In this document: positions 1-5,343 of the stretch, piece after piece
How the letters are laid out: every line of letters starts with the position of its first letter
How positions within the stretch are numbered: the stretch's first letter is position 1
Assembly: GCA_017612655.1 (NCBI GenBank)
Contig: JAGAFM010000089.1
Span: 1-5,743 of the forward strand
Direction of reading: 5' to 3'
Origin: Clostridia bacterium
GTDB taxonomy: Bacteria; Bacillota; Clostridia; Oscillospirales; CAG-272
DNA: 5,743 bases
Program-made: the position numbers and the translations under genes
The notes under the pieces: generated by a model
The model's database searches: none
Told to the model about the DNA's origin: nothing
The model's input: the letters and a program-made list of their open reading frames with translations, nothing else

Positions 1-1
1 A

Positions 2-84
2 TGGGAGCGGGTGGATTCGGACCACCGAAGCAAAAGTGCAGCAGATTTACAGTCTGTCCCCTTTGGCCACTCGGGAACGCTCCC
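2..84 (-). tRNA. tRNA-Tyr (anticodon GTA)
   Basis: Read on the minus strand, this folds as a class II tRNA. The 7-bp acceptor stem is GGGAGCG with CGCTCCC, the discriminator is A (position 2), the D arm contains GG, and the anticodon loop is CTGTAAA with GTA at 48-50. A long variable arm (GCA/TGC stem, CTTT loop) and a GGTGG/CCACC T stem complete the fold. The length of 83 nt and the long variable arm match bacterial tRNA-Tyr. CCA is not encoded, because the base after the discriminator is T. Two oddities are visible: the T loop reads TCCGAAT, giving C at position 55 where U (pseudouridine) is almost universal, and the top pair of the anticodon stem (27-43) is an A-C mismatch. It lies 3 nt downstream of the tRNA-Thr gene, so the two are probably processed from one precursor. 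Identity is certain; full functionality is slightly less so because of C55. Confidence 0.93.
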
Positions 85-87
85 GTA

Positions 88-160
88 AGCTAATGGCGGG
101 ACTCGAACCCGCGACCTGCTGATTACGAATCAGCTGCTCTACCGACTGAGCCACATTAGC
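88..160 (-). tRNA. tRNA-Thr (anticodon CGT)
   Basis: Read on the minus strand, this is a complete 73-nt cloverleaf. The acceptor stem is GCTAATG with CATTAGC, the discriminator is T, and the D stem is GCTC/GAGC. The anticodon stem is GCTGA/TCAGC around the loop TTCGTAA (anticodon CGT, decoding ACG), and the T arm is GCGGG-TTCGAGT-CCCGC. All stems pair perfectly and the T loop is canonical. CCA is not encoded. It is the first gene of the leftward tRNA transcript, with a leader of roughly 48 nt from the promoter at 215-243, and is followed after only 3 nt by tRNA-Tyr. tRNA-Thr(CGT) is a minor isoacceptor expected in genomes that use ACG frequently, which fits the GC-rich codon use here. Confidence 0.96.
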
Positions 161-168
161 GGTTATTG

Positions 169-197
169 TTGCATATTCGGAGAAGTTGTGGTACAAT
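169..197 (+). promoter_or_regulatory. Probable promoter for ksgA (and the hydratase gene)
   Basis: On the plus strand TTGCAT (169-174, 3 of 6 to the -35 consensus) is followed by exactly 17 nt and then TACAAT (192-197, 5 of 6 to the -10 consensus), with TG at 189-190 forming an extended -10. Transcription would begin near 204, leaving a leader of about 77 nt before the TTG start of ksgA. The core region overlaps the start region of the opposing tRNA promoter, so RNA polymerase probably cannot occupy both at once. The -35 box is weak; the extended -10 is the main support. Confidence 0.6.
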
Positions 198-214
198 ACA
201 GACGCAACGGAGCA

Positions 215-243
215 AGTATAGCATTTTTGTTTTCTCTTGTCAA
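215..243 (-). promoter_or_regulatory. Promoter of the tRNA-Thr/tRNA-Tyr transcript
   Basis: On the minus strand the -35 box is a perfect TTGACA (238-243), followed by a 17-nt spacer (221-237) and the -10 box TATACT (215-220) with an upstream TG forming an extended -10. This is a near-consensus sigma70/sigmaA promoter, as expected for stable RNA. Transcription should start near position 208 and run left into tRNA-Thr. The start position is inferred from usual spacing. Confidence 0.9.
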
Positions 244-268
244 GAGATTTTCGCTGAAAAAATGACAC

Positions 269-275
269 AAGGAGG
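269..275 (+). promoter_or_regulatory. Shine-Dalgarno site fixing the TTG start of ksgA
   Basis: AAGGAGG ends 5 nt before TTG at 281. No ATG or GTG in the ksgA frame lies at a suitable distance. The nearby ATG at 262 is in another frame and precedes this site, so the ribosome should select the TTG. Confidence 0.85.
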
Positions 276-280
276 AACCC

Positions 281-1177
281 TTGAACTTATCGGACGCACG
301 GGAGATCAGACAACTGATGGAAGAAGCGGGGACCGGCTTTCAGAAGAAATACGGTCAGAACTTCCTCATCAACCGTGAAATAACGAAACGCATTGCGGAG
401 CAGTCAGGCGGGCAGAGGGAGGACGCGGTCCTTGAAATAGGGCCCGGCATCGGCACCCTCACGCAGTTTCTCTGCGAACAGTACAAAAAAGTTGTCGCGG
501 TTGAAATCGACGCTCATCTGATCCCGATTCTGGAAAAGACTCTGAAACCCTATGACAACGTTACCATTCTGAACGCGGATATCATGAAAGCGGATCTGGA
601 CAGTCTCTGGAAGAAGCACTTCTCCGGAATGTCCGTCTCCGTGTGCGCAAATCTTCCGTACTATATAACGACTCCGGTTCTGATGAAGCTGCTGGAATCC
701 CGGCTCCCGCTGGATTTCATCACCGTAATGATTCAGAAGGAAGTGGCGGACCGCCTCTGCGCATCTCCGGGAACGCCGGAATACGGGGCTGTCACGGTTG
801 CGGTCCAGTATTTCGGGAAGATCGAAAAACTGTTTTCCGTGTCTGCCGGAAACTTCCTCCCGGCACCGAAGGTGGATTCCACGGTCATCCGGATCCGGAT
901 GCTCAAAGAGCCCTCCGTTTTCTGTCAGGAGGAAGCGCTGTTCTTCCATCTGGTACGGTCGGCGTTCGGCCAGAGAAGAAAAACACTGAAAAACGCCCTG
1001 TCGTCCGCCCTGAATGACTACGACAGGGATACCATCGCCGACGCAATACGCTCCGTCGGCCTGTCTCCAGAGATCCGGGGAGAATGTCTCAGTCTCCGAG
1101 ATTTCGCGAATCTGTCAAATGTGCTGAGCAGCCGGAAAGCCGGCCCCGGCAATCCAAAGAATCAGTCAGGAGGTTGA
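281..1177 (+). CDS. rsmA (ksgA): 16S rRNA (adenine1518-N6/adenine1519-N6)-dimethyltransferase RsmA/KsgA
   Basis: This enzyme dimethylates the two adjacent adenines in the 3'-terminal hairpin loop of 16S rRNA using S-adenosylmethionine, late in 30S assembly. The 298-residue product shows the family landmarks in order: KKYGQNFL (22-29), the SAM-binding loop LEIGPGIGTL (51-60), the acidic residue in VAVEID (72-77), the catalytic NLPYYI (124-129), MIQKEVADRL (150-159), FLPAPKVDS (192-200) and the C-terminal FGQRRKTLKN (229-238). Length fits Bacillota homologues, with an unremarkable polar tail (about 281-298). The start is TTG at 281, chosen because a strong AAGGAGG lies just upstream and the N-terminus then has normal length. 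It is followed after 5 nt by the hydratase gene, whose ribosome-binding site overlaps its last codons, indicating cotranscription. Loss of KsgA typically gives kasugamycin resistance in bacteria. Function assignment is firm. Confidence 0.97.
   Translation: MNLSDAREIRQLMEEAGTGFQKKYGQNFLINREITKRIAEQSGGQREDAVLEIGPGIGTLTQFLCEQYKKVVAVEIDAHLIPILEKTLKPYDNVTILNADIMKADLDSLWKKHFSGMSVSVCANLPYYITTPVLMKLLESRLPLDFITVMIQKEVADRLCASPGTPEYGAVTVAVQYFGKIEKLFSVSAGNFLPAPKVDSTVIRIRMLKEPSVFCQEEALFFHLVRSAFGQRRKTLKNALSSALNDYDRDTIADAIRSVGLSPEIRGECLSLRDFANLSNVLSSRKAGPGNPKNQSGG
1168..1173 (+). promoter_or_regulatory. Shine-Dalgarno site of the hydratase gene inside ksgA
   Basis: AGGAGG lies within the last sense codons of ksgA (stop 1175-1177) and 9 nt before GTG at 1183. 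It decides for GTG over the in-frame ATG at 1084 and the TTG at 1174, which has no spacing from it. The arrangement suggests that ribosomes terminating on ksgA can help initiation here. Confidence 0.85.
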
Positions 1178-1182
1178 ATCTC

Positions 1183-3441
1183 GTGGTTACCATCATCCGA
1201 AACGGCGTCTATCTGAAAGACGGGAACGACCGCATCCCGGAGGAAGAAGCGGTCAGGCTGGGATTTGATCGGGAATCTGCCCGGAATCAAACCATCGCAT
1301 GGTCCATTTTGTCCCGTCACAACGGTTCCGGAAAGGAAGATGCCCTTCGTATCCGGTTCGACGCGATGGCGTCGCACGACATCACCTATGTCGGGATTAT
1401 CCAGACGGCACGGGCGAGCGGGCTGAAGGAGTTTCCCATTCCCTATGTTCTGACCAACTGTCACAACAGTCTCTGCGCGGTCGGCGGGACCATCAACGAG
1501 GACGATCACGTATTCGGCCTCTCCGCCGCAAGAAAATACGGAGGGATTTTCGTCCCTGCGCATATGGCCGTGATTCACTCCTACATGAGGGAAATGATGA
1601 GCGGCTGCGGGAAGATGATTCTGGGTTCCGACAGCCATACGCGGTACGGCGCGCTCGGAACGATGGCGATTGGCGAAGGCGGCCCGGAACTGGTCAAGCA
1701 GCTCCTCTGCAAGACCTACGATATCGCGCGACCGGAAGTGATCGCCGTCCGGCTGACCGGAAAGCCGAAACCGGGAGTCGGCCCTCAGGACGTCGCCCTT
1801 GCGCTGATCGGCGCCGTTTTCAAAGATGGATTTGTGAAAAACAAAGTCCTGGAATTCGTTGGGGATGGCATCTCCTCTCTTCCGATGGAATACCGGAACG
1901 GGATCGACGTTATGACGACCGAGACGGCATGCCTCTCTTCCATCTGGAAAACCGACGAGGCCACGGCCCGTTACTTCGCTGTTCACGGACGGCCTGAGGA
2001 CTACAGGGAGCTGAATCCGGGAGAGGTCGCCTATTATGACGGAATGGTGGAAATCAATCTCTCCGAATGCGAGCCGATGATTGCCCTCCCGTTCCATCCG
2101 TCCAATGTCCACACGATTTCCGAGTTCAAAAGAAACGCCCCGGACATCCTGAGAGAAGTGGAACGGTCCGCGGAGGAACAGATCGGCGCGAAGCTCTCGC
2201 TGACCGACAAGATAGACCGGAACGGAAACGTCCGGGTCGATCAGGGCGTCATCGCAGGATGTGCGGGAGGAACCTATGACAACCTCTGTGCGGCCGCGGG
2301 AATTCTTTCCGGGGGGGAAACCGGCAGCGGAGCTTTCTCCCTTTCCGTCTATCCGGCAAGCCAGCCGGTGAATCTCGCTCTGGTCCGCAACGGATCGGCG
2401 GAAATGCTGCTTTCCGCCGGGGTCACCATCCGGACCGCTTTCTGCGGCCCCTGCTTCGGGGCAGGGGACGTCCCTGCGAACGGGGGGCTTTCCATCCGTC
2501 ACTCCACTAGGAACTTCCCGAACCGCGAAGGCTCCAAGCCAGCCGGGGGACAGATTGCCGGAGTTGCTCTCATGGACGCCCGCTCGATCGCCGCAACCGC
2601 CCGGAATCACGGCATCCTCACGTCCGCGATGGAACTGGATCTGCCCGGGGAATCCATTCCCCCGTATTCCTTCGACCGGTCCGTCTACGAAAAGCGGTGC
2701 TATTTCGGATTCGGGAAAGCGATGCCGGAGGAAAAGCTTGTATTCGGTCCCAACATCGCGGACTGGCCGGAAATGGAGCCTCTTCCGGAAGACCTTCTTC
2801 TGCGCGTTGCTTCCGTCATCCGGGATCCCGTCACCACAACGGATGAACTGATCCCCTCCGGGGAAACGTCTTCCTACCGCTCCAATCCTCTGAAGCTCGC
2901 CGAATTCGCCCTCTCCAGAAAAGATCCCGCCTACGTGGAACGCGCGAAAGCCGTTCAGCAGATGGAGAAGAGCCGTCTGTCAGGCCTGATTCCCGAAGAG
3001 GTCTCCGCGGTTCTGGTCCGTCTGGGCGGAGAGCCGGTGCCGGAGCGGGTCGGGATCGGATCTCTGGTCTGCGCGGTCAGGCCCGGAGACGGCTCCGCCA
3101 GAGAACAGGCGGCGTCCTGTCAGAAAGTGCTCGGAGGCTGGGCAAATCTCGCCGTGGAATACGCGACCAAACGGTACCGATCCAATCTGATCAACTGGGG
3201 AATGCTCCCGCTGGTCTTCTCCGATGCGGAAGAGGGAAGAGAAACCGAGTTCTCCCCGGGCGACTGGATCTTCCTGCCCGGCATCCGCGAAGCGGTCCGG
3301 ACCGGAGCGGAACGGATCCCCGCAAAGGTGCTGAAAGACGGACCCGGGGAAACGGAGCTGTCCCTGACGCTGGGAACACTTACGGACGAGGAACGGCAGA
3401 TCATTCTGGACGGCTGTCTGATCAATCACTACAACCGCTGA
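1183..3441 (+). CDS. ybhJ: YbhJ-type aconitase-superfamily hydratase, substrate unknown
   Basis: The 752-residue product is a full-length [4Fe-4S] hydro-lyase of the aconitase superfamily, and its length and motifs match Escherichia coli YbhJ (about 753 residues), whose substrate is not established. Visible landmarks with inferred aconitase equivalents are H94 (His101), H132 (His147), D150 and H152 in DSHT (Asp165, His167), E247 (Glu262), cluster cysteines C360, C421 and C424 (the last two in CGPC), R443 and R448 in RNFPNREG (Arg447, Arg452), R566 (Arg580), and S638 and R640 in GSAREQ of the C-terminal swivel domain (Ser642, Arg644). The Asp preceding the first His in aconitase is Cys93 here (TNCHN). 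The GTG start at 1183 is set by AGGAGG at 1168-1173. It follows ksgA by 5 nt and is probably cotranscribed, without an obvious functional link. A cytosolic dehydratase/isomerase acting on a carboxylic acid is likely; true aconitase or isopropylmalate isomerase is less likely given the YbhJ-specific sequence. Confidence 0.92.
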   Translation: MVTIIRNGVYLKDGNDRIPEEEAVRLGFDRESARNQTIAWSILSRHNGSGKEDALRIRFDAMASHDITYVGIIQTARASGLKEFPIPYVLTNCHNSLCAVGGTINEDDHVFGLSAARKYGGIFVPAHMAVIHSYMREMMSGCGKMILGSDSHTRYGALGTMAIGEGGPELVKQLLCKTYDIARPEVIAVRLTGKPKPGVGPQDVALALIGAVFKDGFVKNKVLEFVGDGISSLPMEYRNGIDVMTTETACLSSIWKTDEATARYFAVHGRPEDYRELNPGEVAYYDGMVEINLSECEPMIALPFHPSNVHTISEFKRNAPDILREVERSAEEQIGAKLSLTDKIDRNGNVRVDQGVIAGCAGGTYDNLCAAAGILSGGETGSGAFSLSVYPASQPVNLALVRNGSAEMLLSAGVTIRTAFCGPCFGAGDVPANGGLSIRHSTRNFPNREGSKPAGGQIAGVALMDARSIAATARNHGILTSAMELDLPGESIPPYSFDRSVYEKRCYFGFGKAMPEEKLVFGPNIADWPEMEPLPEDLLLRVASVIRDPVTTTDELIPSGETSSYRSNPLKLAEFALSRKDPAYVERAKAVQQMEKSRLSGLIPEEVSAVLVRLGGEPVPERVGIGSLVCAVRPGDGSAREQAASCQKVLGGWANLAVEYATKRYRSNLINWGMLPLVFSDAEEGRETEFSPGDWIFLPGIREAVRTGAERIPAKVLKDGPGETELSLTLGTLTDEERQIILDGCLINHYNR

Positions 3442-3494
3442 AACGATTCAGGCCGGGTTCCCGAAAAAGGGAATCCGGCCTGTCTGTTTCAGCG
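3436..3494. terminator. Bidirectional terminator-like palindrome between convergent genes
   Basis: The inner stem pairs 3449-3462 with 3469-3482 (14 bp, one G-T pair) around the loop GAAAAA. After a short internal loop, an outer 9-bp stem pairs 3436-3444 (CGCTGAAAC) with 3486-3494 (GTTTCAGCG). It sits exactly between two convergent genes and is nearly symmetric, so it can form in both transcripts. Neither side has a long U tract (plus strand: TGTCTGTTTC), so termination may rely on the very stable stem. The stop codons of both genes lie in the outer arms. Confidence 0.8.
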
Positions 3495-4316
3495 TTTGCG
3501 AAACTCCCAGAAGGCAATCGCGGCGGCGGCTCCTACATTCAGCGAATCCACCCCGTGCGACATGGGAATCCGGAGGACCGCGTCGGAAGATTCAATGGTT
3601 TCCGGTTTCAGCCCAGCTCCTTCGTTTCCCAGAATCAGAGCGATCTTCTCCGGCTTTTCCGCGAGAATCGCATCCGGAGCGGCCGCATCCTCCCGCAGGG
3701 CCATCGCAACGGTTAAGAAACCGCTTCTCCTGAGAGAATCAATGCCCTGGTGCGGCCAGGCATCCCGTTCAGGGCCGATCCTCGCCCACGGAATCAGCAG
3801 AACCGTTCCCATGCTGACCCGGAGAGAACGCCTGCAGAGCGGATCGCAGCAGTCTGGCGAAAGCAGAACGGCGTCGATTCCGAGCGCTGCCGCCGAGCGG
3901 AAGATGGCCCCCAGATTGGTCGAGTCCACGATTCCTTCGAGCACGGCGATTCGCGTCGCGTCCCGGCAGACGGACTCCGCCGTGCGGTCCGGCGGACGCC
4001 GCATGGCGCAGAGCATCCCCCGCGTCAGCTCGAATCCGGTGAGTTCCTTCAGAAGCCCGCGGGGAGCGGTATAGGCGGGAATCCCGGGACATCTGTCCAG
4101 AATCGCGTGAACATCGGAGTTGATGAGACGGTCTTCCGTCAGAACGGATACCGGAACGCATCCCGCCTTCAGGGCGACATCGATCACCATCGGGCTTTCG
4201 GCGATAAACAGTCCGTCCTCCGGATTCAGCCGGTTTCTCAGCTGAGCTCCCGTCAGTTTCAGGTACACGTTCAGTTCCGGGGTATCCAGCGTTTCCACGG
4301 GTATGATCGTTGCCAT
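3489..4316 (-). CDS. SpoU/TrmH-family RNA 2'-O-ribose methyltransferase
   Basis: This SPOUT-fold enzyme transfers a methyl group from S-adenosylmethionine to a ribose 2'-OH in rRNA or tRNA. The 275-residue product has an N-terminal substrate-binding region (FIAESPMVIDVALKAG, about 37-52) typical of rRNA-type TrmH proteins, followed by the knotted catalytic domain. Motif 1 is NLGAIFR with N134 and R140, motif 2 is LILGNEGAGL (227-236) and motif 3 is LRIPMSHGVDSLNVG (248-262). In motif 3 the usual SLNVS or SLNVA ends in Gly. The start ATG at 4316 is preceded 6 nt upstream by GAGGTG (complement of 4323-4328); the longer in-frame start at 4400 would lie upstream of the promoter's -10 box and is rejected. 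It is monocistronic, divergent from rpsB and convergent with the hydratase gene. The exact target nucleotide cannot be read from the sequence; RlmB- or TrmH-like assignments are both possible. Confidence 0.92.
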   Translation of the reverse strand: MATIIPVETLDTPELNVYLKLTGAQLRNRLNPEDGLFIAESPMVIDVALKAGCVPVSVLTEDRLINSDVHAILDRCPGIPAYTAPRGLLKELTGFELTRGMLCAMRRPPDRTAESVCRDATRIAVLEGIVDSTNLGAIFRSAAALGIDAVLLSPDCCDPLCRRSLRVSMGTVLLIPWARIGPERDAWPHQGIDSLRRSGFLTVAMALREDAAAPDAILAEKPEKIALILGNEGAGLKPETIESSDAVLRIPMSHGVDSLNVGAAAAIAFWEFRKR

Positions 4317-4322
4317 GCGCAG

Positions 4323-4328
4323 CACCTC
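4323..4328 (-). promoter_or_regulatory. Shine-Dalgarno site of the RNA methyltransferase gene
   Basis: GAGGTG on the minus strand lies 6 nt before ATG at 4316 and sets that start rather than the longer in-frame alternatives at 4352 and 4400, neither of which would be included in the predicted transcript. Confidence 0.75.
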
Positions 4329-4342
4329 GCTCTCCGGACTGT

Positions 4343-4351
4343 AGTATACCA
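4343..4351 (-). promoter_or_regulatory. Extended -10 promoter of the RNA methyltransferase gene
   Basis: On the minus strand TGG-TATACT (4351 down to 4343) forms an extended -10 box. The position 17 nt upstream (4366-4371, CTTTTC) gives no recognisable -35 box, so the promoter would depend on the extended -10. The predicted start near 4336 leaves a short leader of about 20 nt that contains the GAGGTG ribosome-binding site. Confidence 0.65.
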
Positions 4352-4411
4352 TACCCTGGAGAGGGGAAAAGGAAAAAGACTGTAAACAAAATATGAACAA
4401 ACGAATAAGGC

Positions 4412-4440
4412 TTGCTTTTTCCTGCGGGCTGTGATATACT
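4412..4440 (+). promoter_or_regulatory. Promoter of the rpsB-tsf operon
   Basis: TTGCTT (4412-4417) is followed by a 17-nt spacer and TATACT (4435-4440), with TG at 4432-4433 forming an extended -10. An A-rich stretch upstream (about 4367-4406) could act as an UP element. Transcription should begin near 4447, giving a 5' leader of about 128 nt before rpsB. Divergent to the promoter at 4343-4351. Confidence 0.85.
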
Positions 4441-4446
4441 TACCCG

Positions 4447-4574
4447 GTCTGCGGCGTAGTGAGGTCGCAGAGAATACACACACGGTTCTGCCCGCCGGGA
4501 AGGTGCTTCCGTCCGGGAGTTGTCCCGCGCAAACTGGAGCCGTGGTGGTAACAACCAAAGGAGGGCATAGCATT
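4447..4574 (+). promoter_or_regulatory. Structured 5' leader of rpsB, candidate regulatory RNA
   Basis: This untranslated leader can fold into several elements found by eye. A 6-bp hairpin (TCTGCG 4448-4453 with CGCAGA 4466-4471) begins at about the predicted transcript start. A 10-bp helix (4481-4490 with 4535-4544, three G-T pairs) encloses two hairpins, GGAAG/CTTCC (4498-4502 with 4506-4510) and CGGGA/TCCCG (4514-4518 with 4523-4527). CCCG at 4491-4494 can instead pair with 4514-4517, which is mutually exclusive with the second hairpin. The enclosing helix ends 14 nt before the Shine-Dalgarno site. In several bacteria S2 represses its own operon through the rpsB leader; a similar role here is an inference. 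No intrinsic terminator is visible. Confidence 0.5.
4559..4564 (+). promoter_or_regulatory. Shine-Dalgarno site of rpsB
   Basis: AGGAGG lies 10 nt before ATG at 4575. The reading frame is open upstream to a GTG at 4431, but that codon overlaps the -10 box, so this site fixes ATG 4575 as the start. Confidence 0.9.
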
Positions 4575-5312
4575 ATGTCGATCATCACCATCAAACAGCT
4601 GCTCGAAGCCGGCGTGCATTTCGGGCACCACACCAGAAGATGGAACCCCAAGATGAAGGAGTACATCTTCACCGAACGGAACGGCATCTACATCATCGAC
4701 CTGCAGAAGACCGTCAAGAAGTTTGACGAAGCCTACATGTTCGTCCGGGATACCGCTGCGAACGGCGGCAACATCCTCTTCATCGGAACGAAGAAGCAGG
4801 CCTCTGACGCGATCAAATCCGAGGCGGAGCGCTGCGGAATGTTCTACGTCAACGAAAGATGGCCGGGCGGCATGCTGACCAACTACAAGACCATCCGGAA
4901 GTCCATCGCCCGTCTGACCAATCTGGAAAAGATGAAGGAAGACGGCACGTTCGATCTTCTTCCCAAGAAGGAAGTCGCCAAGCTGATCAAGGAAATGGGC
5001 GACCTTGAACGCAACTACGGCGGTATCAAGAAGATGAACGGCCTTCCCGCCGCTGTCTTCATCGTGGATCCGAAGAAGGAACACATTGCGGTTCTGGAAG
5101 CGAAGAAACTGGGGATCCCGGTTGTCGCGATCGTGGACACCAACTGCGACCCTGACGATGCGGACTATATCATCCCCGGCAACGATGACGCGATCCGCGC
5201 CATCAAACTGATGGCTTCCTCTCTCGCAAACGCGGTTATCGAAGGAAAACAGGGCGAACAGAACGAGCCCGAAGCCGAAGAGGCTCCCGCCGCTCCCGCT
5301 GAAGCGGAGTAA
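4575..5312 (+). CDS. rpsB: 30S ribosomal protein S2
   Basis: S2 binds late on the 30S subunit between head and body and is needed for S1 recruitment where S1 exists. The 245-residue product carries the family signatures: VHFGHHTRRWNPKM (14-27), the YIIDLQKT stretch (39-46), FIGTKKQA (69-76), RWPGGMLTN (95-103), the PAAVFIVDPKKEHIA block (158-172), IPVVAIVDTNCDPD (181-194) and IPGNDDAIRAI (200-210). It ends in an Ala/Pro/Glu-rich acidic tail (about 229-245), common in S2 and probably flexible. The start ATG follows AGGAGG by 10 nt. It is the first gene of a two-gene or longer operon with tsf 31 nt downstream, the arrangement found across bacteria. Expression is probably set by the strong promoter at 4412-4440 and perhaps by the structured leader. 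Assignment is certain. Confidence 0.99.
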   Translation: MSIITIKQLLEAGVHFGHHTRRWNPKMKEYIFTERNGIYIIDLQKTVKKFDEAYMFVRDTAANGGNILFIGTKKQASDAIKSEAERCGMFYVNERWPGGMLTNYKTIRKSIARLTNLEKMKEDGTFDLLPKKEVAKLIKEMGDLERNYGGIKKMNGLPAAVFIVDPKKEHIAVLEAKKLGIPVVAIVDTNCDPDDADYIIPGNDDAIRAIKLMASSLANAVIEGKQGEQNEPEAEEAPAAPAEAE

Positions 5313-5343
5313 TTTCGGAATCGATCGAAAGGAATCAAAGAAG

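Noticed and set aside
47..268. Minus-strand open frame covering the tRNA genes
   Set aside because: It runs through tRNA-Thr and part of tRNA-Tyr and has no protein-like sequence; it is an accidental frame.
1084..1182. 33-codon N-terminal extension of the hydratase from ATG 1084
   Set aside because: It overlaps ksgA in another frame, lacks a ribosome-binding site, and the GTG at 1183 has an ideal AGGAGG and gives the usual family length.
1162..2610. Long open frame (482 codons) on the minus strand, antisense to the hydratase gene
   Set aside because: It overlaps a clearly conserved gene, shows no recognisable domain, and long antisense frames are common opposite GC-rich genes.
4497..4536. 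Resemblance to the cobalamin riboswitch core (GGGAAGGTG, then TCC, then TGTCCCGC and ACTG)
   Set aside because: Only this short run resembles the core. The leader ends about 40 nt later, with no room for the remaining conserved helices and the B12 box, and rpsB is not a cobalamin-related gene.
4541..4556. GGTGGTAACAACC, similar to the T-box conserved sequence
   Set aside because: The T-box bulge consensus is not matched, there is no specifier stem or terminator, and rpsB is not a usual T-box target.
4431..4574. 48-codon N-terminal extension of S2 from GTG 4431, or a leader peptide in that frame
   Set aside because: The GTG overlaps the promoter -10 region and would not be transcribed; S2 proteins begin near ATG 4575. 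An open frame of this length is not surprising at this GC content.
5313..5330. Small hairpin TTTCG/CGAAA in the rpsB-tsf gap touching the tsf ribosome-binding site
   Set aside because: Only 5 bp and AT-rich with an 8-nt loop, too weak to claim as a terminator or regulator.
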